From CALARM01 sp964431735 (GTDB lineage Bacteria > Vulcanimicrobiota > SpSt-956 > JAKJGF01), in assembly GCA_964431735.1 (NCBI GenBank), contig CAYSLJ010000064.1:1-37037 (forward strand): a stretch of 37,037 nt of DNA, in the 5' to 3' direction. The position numbers were made by a program, and so were the translations under genes. Positions within the stretch are counted from its first letter, which is position 1; each line of letters starts with the position of its first letter. This document shows positions 16,499-25,563 of this stretch, piece after piece. The notes under the pieces were generated by a model, which worked only from the letters and a program-made list of their open reading frames with translations, ran no database searches and was not told where the DNA came from.

Positions 16499-16527
16499 TT
16501 GACAGGATTAATTTTTTATGATACTTT
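16499..16527 (+). promoter_or_regulatory. Possible promoter of the 134-aa gene and marR
   Basis: Perfect TTGACA (16499-16504), 17-bp spacer, poor -10 TACTTT (16522-16527). Immediately downstream, CTAAATATTT occurs twice (16553-16562 and 16569-16578), 16 bp apart and each containing palindromic AAATATTT, a possible binding site. Confidence 0.35.
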
Positions 16528-16609
16528 AATAAAAAAAAAATAGTTATATATTCTAAATATTTTTACGACTAAATATTTCAATATCTAATGAAATACAGGG
16601 GGATTACTT

Positions 16610-17014
16610 ATGTATGCTCAGATATTTGTACCCTTTGATAAAAATATAAAAAAGGATATCAGATCCGGTATTGACGGTTATGTAATACCGGGAAAAATAT
16701 CATATGGTTTTACTATTGATAAAAACCCTGATAATAATACTCTGTGGTATAATTTGAGAGGAGAACCGGGCAATGAAAAAGGCAAAGTTATCTGCAGAAG
16801 AGCGAAAAATGGTTCTTGTCCTGCGTTGATATTTGACGGATTTAATATGGAAATAGATCTTGAAGCAGGATTTGAGAAATCCTTATATAAAATAAGTTAT
16901 TGCTATAAATATAAAGATTCTCTTGAATATGATATAAATAACTTTGTAGATAAAGAAGAGATTTATATTTATGAGACTCCTGACAGGAATTTCTGGGAAG
17001 CTGTCATGTATTAA
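16610..17014 (+). CDS. Protein of unknown function (134 aa)
   Basis: I do not recognise this protein. The start ATG has AGGGGGA seven bases upstream. It is soluble, rich in Tyr/Asp/Lys, without signal peptide or membrane segment. The tail is strongly aromatic (YKISYCYKYKDSLEYDINNF, then EEIYIYETPDRNFWEAVMY). It ends 28 bp before the marR start and probably shares its transcript. The position suggests a ligand-binding or accessory role near the efflux genes, but the sequence itself does not show that. Confidence 0.7.
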   Translation: MYAQIFVPFDKNIKKDIRSGIDGYVIPGKISYGFTIDKNPDNNTLWYNLRGEPGNEKGKVICRRAKNGSCPALIFDGFNMEIDLEAGFEKSLYKISYCYKYKDSLEYDINNFVDKEEIYIYETPDRNFWEAVMY

Positions 17015-17042
17015 TTTATGATATGAGAAGAGGTGAAATTAT

Positions 17043-17546
17043 ATGGAAGAATCAAATAAATATCTTGCAGAAGAATTACTTACTGCTATTGCAGCAGGTC
17101 ACGATAAACTACAAAAAATACTCTTGAAAAACCTTGTCAGAAGTGCCGGTAATTTAAAGAATATGAGTTTATCTCAATTAAATGTATTAATGTATTTAGA
17201 AACCCGTGAACATGTCAGAATGAAGGACATAGGGGAAAAACTCGGTGTTAAACCCAGTTCAGTTACCAATTTAGTTGACAGGCTCATAAAGGCAGAGCTG
17301 GTAGAACGTTCCTTTGATCCTGAAGACAGAAGAGTAGTAGAAGTGAGTTTATCTGAAGGCGGTAAAAAATTGATTGAAGAAGTCAGAAATAACGACAGGA
17401 AAAACTGGGAAAAAGTGATTGGAAAAATAGATAAAAAAGAATATGAGCAACTGTTGAGGATCACTAAAAAAATGGATAAAGCTTTAAGTGAAATTATAAT
17501 AGAGTTCGAAGGAGATAAAAGCGGAACTTATTCGAATGATGGTTGA
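17043..17546 (+). CDS. MarR-family transcriptional regulator
   Basis: 167 aa. The winged helix-turn-helix occupies about residues 40-115: LSQLNVLMYLETREHVRMKD, GVKPSSVTNLVDRLIKAELV, then the wing SFDPEDRRVVEVSLSEGG. Helices at both ends form the dimer interface. MarR proteins usually repress nearby efflux or oxidative-stress genes and release DNA when a phenolic or oxidised ligand binds. The start has AGAGGTG eight bases upstream. It is followed by the TolC-HlyD-RND genes on the same strand, so control of that pump is likely. Confidence 0.92.
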   Translation: MEESNKYLAEELLTAIAAGHDKLQKILLKNLVRSAGNLKNMSLSQLNVLMYLETREHVRMKDIGEKLGVKPSSVTNLVDRLIKAELVERSFDPEDRRVVEVSLSEGGKKLIEEVRNNDRKNWEKVIGKIDKKEYEQLLRITKKMDKALSEIIIEFEGDKSGTYSNDG

Positions 17547-17603
17547 TTTTGATTCTGTGCTATGTGTTGTGTAAGCTTCCAGTAACGTAAGTCTGTATTA
17601 GGA

Positions 17604-17620
17604 GTTTATACAAAATTTAT
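17604..17620 (+). repeat. 17-nt direct repeat, copy 1 (upstream of the tolC-like gene)
   Basis: GTTTATACAAAATTTAT, repeated exactly at 19163-19179 upstream of the hlyD-like gene. Candidate shared regulatory motif. Confidence 0.45.
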
Positions 17621-17638
17621 TATAACAATAAAAAAATC

Positions 17639-17667
17639 GTCCTCTTTACTGAAAACAGAAAAAGGAC
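17639..17667. terminator. Hairpin downstream of marR
   Basis: GTCCTCTTT (17639-17647) pairs with AAAAAGGAC (17659-17667) at 8 of 9 positions. The T run appears only on the minus-strand reading, so activity as a plus-strand terminator is uncertain. Confidence 0.3.
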
Positions 17668-17708
17668 AATATACATAAATCATTCATATTATATCAAAAA
17701 AAAATTTT

Positions 17709-17736
17709 TTTACAGTACCTGATTACCTTTTATAGT
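17709..17736 (+). promoter_or_regulatory. Promoter of the efflux operon
   Basis: TTTACA (17709-17714), 16-bp spacer, TATAGT (17731-17736), 38 bp before the TolC-like start codon. Confidence 0.5.
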
Positions 17737-17774
17737 CACGGATTAATATTAAAAAACAAAGAGGGTTAATTTTT

Positions 17775-19124
17775 ATGTGTAATCTTAAAAATTTATCTGT
17801 CATTACTATGTTCTTTTTACTGTTAACGTCTTTGAAAGTTTTCCCTCAGGAAGAGGTTATAAAATATACCATTGAAGAGACTATAAATACTGCCGTTACA
17901 AACAGCCTTGAACTGTCAGGTATTCGTCAGGAGATAAGGGCATCCGACGCAAGAATTTCTCAGGCGGAAACAGGTAAATATCCGGGTGTTAGTTCAAATA
18001 TTTTCTATTCCAGAGTATATAATCGTCCTTCCTTCACCATGGGAGATACGGAACTTGTCCTGGGAGAACCTGATCAGGCGCAGGTTTCCCTGAATTTTAA
18101 CTACCCCATTTATGACGGAGACCTTACTTCAAACCTTACGGATCAGAACATTCTCTTGAAAGAAAGCGTAATCTTTGAGAGAGATGCAGTAAAACAGGAT
18201 GTCATTTTTAAAGTAATAGAAGGTGATTATAATGTCTTGAAAGCACAGGCAATGTGTGGAGTGGCAGAGAAAAACCTGGATACGGCACAGGAACAGCTTA
18301 AAAGAACTCAGGCTTTTTACAGGGAAGGCCTTGTTCCTATGGCAGATGTGTTAAATGCAAAGGCACAGGTGGCAAATGCCGAACTGGATATGATAAAAGC
18401 AAAAAGCAATATTGAACATGCAAAAACATCATTGAAACATATTATGTATATACCCCTCACGACTCCCATCGACCTGATAACAGGAATACCGGACTGTGCT
18501 CCAGTGAAGGCAGATCTTGATTATATTACAAATCTTGCATATGAAAACAGGCATGAGATTAAAAAAATGGAGATGGTGAACGGCGCCGCAAAAGCAGCCA
18601 TAGAAGTGGCAGGAAGTCAGGGGAAACCTGACGTATACTTTAATTTTGACTATATCCCCGGCAGTTCTACCATCTTTAATCCTTCAAACAGTTTTACCGC
18701 CACCCTGGGAGCTTCCATACCGATCTTTGACAGGGGTCTTACAAAATATAAAGTGGAAGAAGCAGAAGCAAATTTTAAGAAATCAGAGATTTCTCTGGAT
18801 CAGGTAAAAAGTGTTATAGCCCTTCAGGTGCAGCAGGCCTATCTGGACCTTATGGCAGCGGAAGAAGAAGTTGTAAAAGTAGAAGAAACCCTGAAAGCGG
18901 CAGATAAGAACTATAAAGTGGCATCTCTCAGATATGAAGAAGGTGTTGCTCCTTTCCTGGAAGTGACAGACAGCAGAGCTTTACTTACAAGAGCGGAAGC
19001 TTCCAGGGTACAGGCTCGATATAATTATTTTACCGCCATAGCCAGAATCATAAGAACTGCCGGTATACTGCCGGAAAATGGAAATTTACAGAATATAAAT
19101 CTTATAGATGATTCGACTGAATGA
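17775..19124 (+). CDS. TolC-family outer membrane efflux protein
   Basis: 449 aa. An N-terminal signal peptide (VITMFFLLLTSLKVFPQ) precedes two internally similar halves of the outer-membrane-efflux-protein family. Each half has the pattern (I/L)xxAxxNxLxL ... RxAxARIxQAE, then long amphipathic helices such as YREGLVPMADVLNAKAQVA and YEEGVAPFLEVTDSRALLTR. TolC trimers form the outer-membrane duct of tripartite pumps. The start ATG has GAGGG at 17760-17764. The HlyD-like gene follows 115 bp later, giving the order TolC, adaptor, RND. Confidence 0.92.
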   Translation: MCNLKNLSVITMFFLLLTSLKVFPQEEVIKYTIEETINTAVTNSLELSGIRQEIRASDARISQAETGKYPGVSSNIFYSRVYNRPSFTMGDTELVLGEPDQAQVSLNFNYPIYDGDLTSNLTDQNILLKESVIFERDAVKQDVIFKVIEGDYNVLKAQAMCGVAEKNLDTAQEQLKRTQAFYREGLVPMADVLNAKAQVANAELDMIKAKSNIEHAKTSLKHIMYIPLTTPIDLITGIPDCAPVKADLDYITNLAYENRHEIKKMEMVNGAAKAAIEVAGSQGKPDVYFNFDYIPGSSTIFNPSNSFTATLGASIPIFDRGLTKYKVEEAEANFKKSEISLDQVKSVIALQVQQAYLDLMAAEEEVVKVEETLKAADKNYKVASLRYEEGVAPFLEVTDSRALLTRAEASRVQARYNYFTAIARIIRTAGILPENGNLQNINLIDDSTE

Positions 19125-19162
19125 CATTTTCTATATAATTTTACTATGGAGTAGGAACAGAG

Positions 19163-19179
19163 GTTTATACAAAATTTAT
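19163..19179 (+). repeat. 17-nt direct repeat, copy 2 (upstream of the hlyD-like gene)
   Basis: GTTTATACAAAATTTAT, identical to 17604-17620. Confidence 0.45.
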
Positions 19180-19239
19180 GACATACTTGAGAATTTCGGA
19201 CAGGAAGGAGTAAAAAGGCATCAGAGCCTTATATGAAAT

Positions 19240-20763
19240 ATGCATAGAAAAATATTATTTCTTATAATGATCCTGTTATGTATGTGCAGTTGTAAAGAAA
19301 ATAAAGAGGTTACGAGAGAAGAACTCCAGAAAAAAGACGGTATTCCTGTGGAAGTGGTAACCGTAAAAAAAGGAGATATACTCGTAACAATAACAACGAG
19401 CGGAGAATTGAAGGCTGATGAAGATATAACCTTAAGCACCAGTAATAAAGGAATTATAGAAAAAGTATGTGTTAAAGAAGGACAGTATGTAACTGCACAG
19501 CAGCTTATAGCTGTTATAGACCCCGGTGAGCTTCAGGATCAGACTTTTCAGGCCCAGTCTGCTCTGAGCGCAGCCACATCAAGACTATCACAGGCACAGA
19601 GTAATGCCGTAATGCTTGACAATCAGGTGGAAGCTTCCATAAAACAGGCAGAAGCAGGAGTAAAAGGTGCACAGGCCCAGTATATGCAGGCAAAAGCTGC
19701 CCTCGATGCTGCAGAGGAAAATCTCTCCATGGTAGAAGAAGGTGCAAGAAGCCAGGAGATTGCCAGGTCAGAACAGGGACTGATTCAGGCAAAGGCAAAT
19801 TTGGACCAAATAGAGTTAGATCTTGGCAGAGCAAAAAGACTTTATGACGAAGGGGCTATATCAAAACAGAATATGGAAGTGGCACAGCTGAAATATAATG
19901 TTGCTCTTGCAGAATATAAATCGGTTGAAGAACAGGTCAGTCTTGTAAAGGAAGGCTCAAGGGTTCAGGAAAAAGAAGGTGCGAAAAATAAGGTTGAAAT
20001 GGCACAGGCTTCTGTAGATACTGCCTTTGCAGGACTTGAACAGGCAAAAGAATTACTTGCTATTTCCATATCAAAAAGGATACAGGTAAAGGCAGCCTAT
20101 GAAGCCGTTACCGCTGCCAGGGCAGATGTATCTCAGGCAGAGGCAGGCCTGGCCATAGTAAAGAGAAATCTTCAAAAATCTTTTGTTAAAGCTCCTTTCT
20201 CAGGATATGTTACAAAACTTCACGTGAAAGGCGGGGAATATACAAACAGTCCCGGTACTACATCCATAATAGATGTGTTTAACCCTTCTACCCTTTATTT
20301 TGAGGGAATTATTTCGGAAAAAGATATAACACATATACAAAAAGGAATGACTGTTACTATAGAGGTAGATGGAATAAGAGTAAACGGATACAGTGATAAA
20401 ACCTTCACCGGTTATATAAAGGACATTATTCCTCTGGCATCTGAAAGCAGGCAGTTTACGATAAAAATAACTGTGAAGGAACCGGGAAAAAACCTGAAAC
20501 CCGGCATGTTTGCCAGAGGTGAAATACTCCTTGCTGCCCATAAAGGAGTATTGGTCATACCTGATTCATGTATAAAAACAAAGAATGATAAACCCTGTGT
20601 CTTTACGGTAAAAGATTCTAAAGTTACACAGAAATATATTGTAAAAGGGCCGTCCATGAATAACAACAGCGAGGTTGTAGAGGGACTTACGGCAGGTGAT
20701 AAAGTAGTTTATTCGGGATTTGTAAAAGACGGAGATACTGTGAATATCATAAATGAGGAGTAA
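19240..20763 (+). CDS. HlyD/RND-type periplasmic adaptor (membrane fusion) protein
   Basis: 507 aa. The N-terminus is a lipoprotein-like signal (ILFLIMILLCMCSC), suggesting anchoring in the inner membrane by a lipid. Domains in order are a barrel-sandwich half (VTVKKGDILVTITTSGELK, KVCVKEGQYVTAQQLIAVID), an unusually long Ala/Gln-rich coiled-coil hairpin (about residues 95-310), the second lipoyl half (VKAPFSGYVTKLHVKGGEYT), a beta-barrel, and a C-terminal membrane-proximal domain (LKPGMFARGEILL..VLVIPDSCI). No strong ribosome site precedes ATG 19240; GGAAGGAG lies 30 bp upstream. It ends 5 bp before the RND gene. Confidence 0.92.
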   Translation: MHRKILFLIMILLCMCSCKENKEVTREELQKKDGIPVEVVTVKKGDILVTITTSGELKADEDITLSTSNKGIIEKVCVKEGQYVTAQQLIAVIDPGELQDQTFQAQSALSAATSRLSQAQSNAVMLDNQVEASIKQAEAGVKGAQAQYMQAKAALDAAEENLSMVEEGARSQEIARSEQGLIQAKANLDQIELDLGRAKRLYDEGAISKQNMEVAQLKYNVALAEYKSVEEQVSLVKEGSRVQEKEGAKNKVEMAQASVDTAFAGLEQAKELLAISISKRIQVKAAYEAVTAARADVSQAEAGLAIVKRNLQKSFVKAPFSGYVTKLHVKGGEYTNSPGTTSIIDVFNPSTLYFEGIISEKDITHIQKGMTVTIEVDGIRVNGYSDKTFTGYIKDIIPLASESRQFTIKITVKEPGKNLKPGMFARGEILLAAHKGVLVIPDSCIKTKNDKPCVFTVKDSKVTQKYIVKGPSMNNNSEVVEGLTAGDKVVYSGFVKDGDTVNIINEE

Positions 20764-20768
20764 CATAT

Positions 20769-23700
20769 ATGTGGTTAACAGATATAGCTATTAAACGTCC
20801 TGTTTTCACGGTCATGGTATTTATAGCACTTATTGTCATGGGGATAAGATCTATGACTATGATGCCTGTTGATAAAATGCCAAAAATGGATGTGCCTATC
20901 GTAACTGTTACAACAATATATCCGGGAGCAGGGCCGGAAGAAATAGAAACTCTTGTAACAAAAAGAATTGAAGATCAGGTAAGCAGTGTAGATAAGATAG
21001 ATACAATAAAATCTGTTTCCAGAGAAGGCGTATCAACAGTTATTATACAGTTTTTAATAGAAGCGGATACTGATATCTCCGCTGCAGAAGTGAGGGCAAA
21101 AGTAGCCATTGCTAAAAAAGATCTCCCCGATGATGCGGAAGAGCCTATCGTGTCAAAACTGGATCTCGATGCCCTTCCTGTAATCACTATGGGTATTACC
21201 AGTGATTCTATGAATATAAGAGAAGTTAAAACACTTGTGAAAAATATTATAGCAGACAGATTTTCAAAACAGAACGGTGTCGGCAATGTTGATGTATCTG
21301 GAGGAGATACAAGGGAAATCCTGGTTCTTGCAGATCAGGAAAGATTAATAGCTCATTCTATGACAATAGTTGAATTGAAAAATCTTCTCCAGGCAGCAAA
21401 TCTAAATGTTCCCAGTGGAAACATGAAACCCGGAATCCAGGAAAATGCTATAAAACTTCTGGGAGAATTTCAGAGTATCGATGAAATCAGAAATTTAAGA
21501 ATTTCAAAAACAACTAAAAATGGCTTAGAGAACATAAAACTCTCCGATATTGCAGATGTAATAGACGGAAATGCAGACAGAGAAGCATTTACACGGCTTA
21601 ATGGTGTGGATAGTGTAGGTCTTACTATAAGAAAACAGGGAAGTGCCAATACCTTAAAAACAGTTGAATCAGTAAAAAAAGAACTTGCATCTGTGCAGAA
21701 CGATTATCCTCAGCTTACAATAAAAATAAGTGATGATCAGTCAATAAATATAAAAAACTCCATAGAATCCGTATTCCATGAATTACTCCTCGGAGGTCTT
21801 CTTGCCGTACTGGTGATTTTTATATTTCTCCATAATTTCAGGTTTGTTTTTATTGTAATTATAGCCCTTCCTTCTCCTATGATTGCAACATTTATTATAC
21901 TTTTTGCCGCAGGGCAGTCTCTCAATATGATGTCTCTTATGGGGCTTACCCTCTGTATCGGTATACTCATAGATGATACTATAGTAGTTCTTGAAAATAT
22001 ACACAGACATCTTAAAATGGGGAAAGATCCGAAAACTGCAGCCTTTGAAGGAAGAACGGAAATAGGTCTTGCTGCAATAGCCATAACAATGACTGACTGT
22101 GTCATATATCTTCCTGTTGCTTTTATGGGAGGCATTATAGGAAGAGCATTCTTGTCTTTCGGTATTACAGTTGCATCGGCAACTCTCTTTTCCCTTTTTA
22201 CTTCCTATACCCTTACTCCTATGCTTGCTTCTCGATGGTTAAAAAGTGAAGGTGAAGAGAAGAAGAAAAGTGTTTTAGAGAGATTTTTTGACATGTTCGA
22301 CAGATTTTATGACGGTCTTGATAATTTTTACAGAACAATTCTTGATAGAGCGTTAAAAATCAGATGGCTTGTAGTTTTTGTTGGAATGGGGGCCCTTGTG
22401 GTAGCACTGGTTTTCGTGGCTCCCCGTATTCAGGTTGAATTTTCCCCGAAGGATGATCAGGGTAAAATACTTGTTAAAATAGAATTGCCTACAACTGTAA
22501 ATGTAACGGAAACAGACAGAATTACAAAGAAAATAGAAGACATAATTATGAACAAAAAGGATTTCCCCGAAGTCTTATCAGTATTTACAAGTGTGGGAGC
22601 AGAGGCAGGAAGCGTCATATCTTCAGGGGCCCAGGGGCCTGAATATGCTTCAATCAGCATAGATATAGGACAGAGGGGTGACAGAAAAAGGAGCGCTTAT
22701 GAAATAGGCCGTTTGATGATTGAAAAATTTTCACCCATACCTTATGACATAACAGTAACCTATCCAGCATCACTGGGCTCAGGGGACGTACCGGTACAGA
22801 TAGAAGTTACAGGCAACAGATATCAGAAGGATGATATTCTGAATATAGCAGAAAAAGTAAAGAGCATAACAGAAGGTACAGCAGGCACTACAAATGTCAG
22901 TATGAGCTGGAAAGAAGGCAAACCTGAAACAAAGGTCATTGCAGACAGATTGAAACTTGCTTCTACACCGTTTACCGTAGCATATATTGGCTCTATATTG
23001 AGAACCAGCGTGGCAGGCAATACTGACACAAAATATAGAGAATACGGAGATGAATATGATATACGTATAAGACTTCAGGAAAAATACAGAAAAGAAAGCT
23101 GGCAGGCAGGGAACATATATATAGGAGATATAAAAGGCAAACCTGTTTATATAAAAAATGTGGCAAATCTGGTAACAAAACCAGCTCCCAATAATATAGA
23201 TCACAGGAACAAACAGCTTGCTGTTATTGTTAAAGCGGAACTTGTAAAGGGTGCTGCTCTCGGTAATGTACAGGCAGCAATAAATAAAACTATAGCAAAA
23301 GAGATTACCTTACCTGCAGGCATAACTGTAAAACAGGGAGGAGATGTAAAAATTATGATAGAGTCCTACGGGTTTATGATACAGGCTCTTGTACTTGCCA
23401 TAATTCTTGTATATCTCGTAATGGCTTCCATATTTGAGTCTTACATAAATCCTTTTATCATCATGTTTGCCCTTCCTCAGGCCATGGTAGGAGGATTTCT
23501 TGCCCTGTATTTAACAGGTGCTACCCTGAGCGTTTTTACTATGCTGGGTTTTATCATGCTTATAGGACTTGTAGGAAAAAATGCCATATTGCTTATTGAT
23601 TATACAAATACCCTGAGAGGGAGAGGAATGGAAAGGGATGAGGCACTGAAACAGGCAGGGCCTACGAGACTCAGACCAATACTTATGACTACGGCAGCTT

Positions 23701-23885
23701 TAATATTTGCTCTTTTCCCTGTGGCTCTAGGAATAGGTTCCGGCGCAGAATTGAGGCAGCCCATGTCTATAGCAGTAATAGGAGGGCTTACCCTTTCCAC
23801 CCTCCTTACCCTTCTCGTTATACCTGTTCTCTATGCACAGTTTGATGATTTTATGATATGGTTTAATAAGGTCAGAGGAAAATAA
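20769..23885 (+). CDS. RND-family multidrug efflux transporter (AcrB/MdtB-like)
   Basis: 1038 aa, the usual length for the HAE1 family, with 12 expected membrane helices and two large periplasmic loops. The N-terminus IAIKRPVFTVMVFIALIVMG is typical. Proton-relay residues are present: D402-D403 in TM4 (GILIDDTIVVLENIHRH) and K937 in TM10 (LVGKNAILLIDY), so it should be an active drug/proton antiporter. The second half reads LRPILMTTAALIFALFPVAL, as in AcrB. The start has GAGGAG at 20756-20761, and the gene is probably translated from the same mRNA as the adaptor. The substrate cannot be predicted. Confidence 0.95.
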   Translation: MWLTDIAIKRPVFTVMVFIALIVMGIRSMTMMPVDKMPKMDVPIVTVTTIYPGAGPEEIETLVTKRIEDQVSSVDKIDTIKSVSREGVSTVIIQFLIEADTDISAAEVRAKVAIAKKDLPDDAEEPIVSKLDLDALPVITMGITSDSMNIREVKTLVKNIIADRFSKQNGVGNVDVSGGDTREILVLADQERLIAHSMTIVELKNLLQAANLNVPSGNMKPGIQENAIKLLGEFQSIDEIRNLRISKTTKNGLENIKLSDIADVIDGNADREAFTRLNGVDSVGLTIRKQGSANTLKTVESVKKELASVQNDYPQLTIKISDDQSINIKNSIESVFHELLLGGLLAVLVIFIFLHNFRFVFIVIIALPSPMIATFIILFAAGQSLNMMSLMGLTLCIGILIDDTIVVLENIHRHLKMGKDPKTAAFEGRTEIGLAAIAITMTDCVIYLPVAFMGGIIGRAFLSFGITVASATLFSLFTSYTLTPMLASRWLKSEGEEKKKSVLERFFDMFDRFYDGLDNFYRTILDRALKIRWLVVFVGMGALVVALVFVAPRIQVEFSPKDDQGKILVKIELPTTVNVTETDRITKKIEDIIMNKKDFPEVLSVFTSVGAEAGSVISSGAQGPEYASISIDIGQRGDRKRSAYEIGRLMIEKFSPIPYDITVTYPASLGSGDVPVQIEVTGNRYQKDDILNIAEKVKSITEGTAGTTNVSMSWKEGKPETKVIADRLKLASTPFTVAYIGSILRTSVAGNTDTKYREYGDEYDIRIRLQEKYRKESWQAGNIYIGDIKGKPVYIKNVANLVTKPAPNNIDHRNKQLAVIVKAELVKGAALGNVQAAINKTIAKEITLPAGITVKQGGDVKIMIESYGFMIQALVLAIILVYLVMASIFESYINPFIIMFALPQAMVGGFLALYLTGATLSVFTMLGFIMLIGLVGKNAILLIDYTNTLRGRGMERDEALKQAGPTRLRPILMTTAALIFALFPVALGIGSGAELRQPMSIAVIGGLTLSTLLTLLVIPVLYAQFDDFMIWFNKVRGK

Positions 23886-23896
23886 ATTTTTATAAT

Positions 23897-23931
23897 CGTA
23901 ACGCGTAACGCGTAACGCGTTACGCGTTACG
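23897..23931. repeat. Five-heptad CGTAACG/CGTTACG hairpin between convergent genes
   Basis: Three CGTAACG heptads followed by two CGTTACG heptads, exactly 35 nt. A 14-bp perfect stem can form with a 7-nt loop. It is followed by AATCCCTTTTTATT on the plus strand and by ATTATAAAAATTTATT on the minus strand. It sits in the 55-bp space between the RND and malic enzyme stops and could act as a bidirectional terminator. Confidence 0.85.
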
Positions 23932-23940
23932 AATCCCTTT

Positions 23941-25278
23941 TTATTCCTCCGGCGCAGGGGGTATTAACTTATTATCCATAAGAAGATGAACCATTCCTCT
24001 TGCTTCTCTTATAGCTGTTTCCGCCTTTTCCATCAGTTCTTCTTTTGTGTGGTGAATTCTTGCAATACCCTGTTCTATGGCTTTCATACCCACTGCCACT
24101 GCTTCTCTGGGGAATACTTCCCATTCATTCATATTTGGTATAATATAATCTTCTCTCAGACCTTTGTCTTCTGCCACTTTTGCCAGTTCCAGCGCCGCAG
24201 CTATACACATTTCGTCTGTAATGGTCTTTGCATTTACATCTAGGGCTCCTCTGAATATGCCGGGGAATCCCAGAGAATTATTTACCTGATTGTCAAAATC
24301 GGATCTGCCTGTAGCAATTATTCTTGCTCCTGCTTCTTTCGCCTCCCATGGCCATATTTCCGGTATTGGATTTGCCGTGGCAAATACTATAGAATCTTTT
24401 GCCATAGTGGAAACCCATTCAGGTTTTACAGTGCCGGGGCCTGGAGTGGAAGCTGCCAGACAGACATCCATATCTTTAAAGGCTTCACCTGTAGAGCCTG
24501 ATTTGCCCCATTTATTTGTCCTTTCGCATATAGCCCATTTATATGTTCCTTTAAGATCTGTTCTTGTTGTGCCGAGCATACCCTTACTGTCGCATATAAT
24601 AACATTTTCAGCTTTTATTCCTGCTGCCACAATAATTCTGAATATAGCCATATTGGCAGCGCCGGCACCTACCATACATACATGTGCTTTATCTATATCT
24701 TTTCCCACGAATTTAAGAGCATTTATAAGACCTGCTGCAACAACTGCGGCGGTTCCCTGCTGATCATCATGCCAGACAGGTATATCCATTTCTTTTCTCA
24801 ATCTTTCAAGTATTTCAAAACATTTCGGTTTTTCAATATCTTCCAGATTTATACCTCCGAAACATGGCTGCAATAATTTCACTGTTCTTATTATTTCTTC
24901 CGTATCTTTTGTGTCCAGACATATGGGAAATGCATCCACTCCTCCAAGATATTTAAAGAGAAGGGCTTTACCTTCCATGACTGGTATGGCAGCTTCGGGG
25001 CCTATGTCGCCCAATCCGAGAACCCTTGTTCCGTCAGATACTACTGCCACCATATTTGCCTTGTTCGTATGGAGAAAAACTTTTGATTTGTCTGCTTTAA
25101 TATCAAGGCATGGTTTTGCCACTCCCGGGGTATACCATATGGCAAAATCGTTGAAATCTCTTATTACACATTTGGGTACAATTCCTATTTTACCCCTGTA
25201 AAAAGGATGGAGTTTCATAGCGTCTTTCCCCGGTTTTTCTGCTTTTTTGAGCAGTTCCTCTTTTGTAAGTTTTTCCAT
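23941..25278 (-). CDS. NAD(P)-dependent malic enzyme (decarboxylating, short bacterial form)
   Basis: 445 aa; converts malate to pyruvate and CO2 with reduction of NAD or NADP. Visible features are WYTPGVAKPC near residue 50, SDGTRVLGLGDIG, the catalytic-lysine region MEGKALLFKYLGGVDAFP, the metal-binding VWHDDQQGTAAV, a Rossmann motif VGAGAANMAIFR, and ATANPIPEIWPWEAKEAGA. The C-terminal phosphotransacetylase domain of MaeB-type enzymes is absent. Cofactor preference cannot be read reliably. ATG 25278 is the only reasonable start, because an in-frame TAA lies five codons upstream. The Shine-Dalgarno site is 27 nt away with a hairpin in between. Confidence 0.95.
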   Translation of the reverse strand: MEKLTKEELLKKAEKPGKDAMKLHPFYRGKIGIVPKCVIRDFNDFAIWYTPGVAKPCLDIKADKSKVFLHTNKANMVAVVSDGTRVLGLGDIGPEAAIPVMEGKALLFKYLGGVDAFPICLDTKDTEEIIRTVKLLQPCFGGINLEDIEKPKCFEILERLRKEMDIPVWHDDQQGTAAVVAAGLINALKFVGKDIDKAHVCMVGAGAANMAIFRIIVAAGIKAENVIICDSKGMLGTTRTDLKGTYKWAICERTNKWGKSGSTGEAFKDMDVCLAASTPGPGTVKPEWVSTMAKDSIVFATANPIPEIWPWEAKEAGARIIATGRSDFDNQVNNSLGFPGIFRGALDVNAKTITDEMCIAAALELAKVAEDKGLREDYIIPNMNEWEVFPREAVAVGMKAIEQGIARIHHTKEELMEKAETAIREARGMVHLLMDNKLIPPAPEE

Positions 25279-25314
25279 AATATGTTCCGGTAATTAACCG
25301 GATTTCACCTCCTG
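25279..25314 (-). promoter_or_regulatory. Structured ribosome-binding region of the malic enzyme gene
   Basis: On the minus strand: AGGAGGTG (25313-25306), AAA, the hairpin TCCGGT-TAATT-ACCGGA (25302-25286), seven more nt, then ATG. Folding the 17-nt hairpin would shorten the effective spacing from 27 to about 10 nt. Confidence 0.55.
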
Positions 25315-25534
25315 TTTTTTTTACCTCTCTTTATTTCGTGATGCGTGACGCGAGGTTAGAGTTTTGTTTCGAGTTGATAATTGTCTTCAGTCATAAACAG
25401 TTACTTTCTCTAAATATAAATTTAATCCTTCGAATTGTAAAATTTTTCATACTCCATAAAATCGTTAAAAGTTCATTGTAATCTTGCGTGATACTCCCGT
25501 CACGCATTACCAGTCATCGGTCACTTCATATAGA

Positions 25535-25563
25535 TTGACGCAAATTTTGTCTGATGATATAAT
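25535..25563 (+). promoter_or_regulatory. Near-consensus sigma-70 promoter of the transglycosylase gene
   Basis: TTGACG (25535-25540), 17-bp spacer, TATAAT (25558-25563), 45 bp before the ATG at 25608. Confidence 0.75.
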
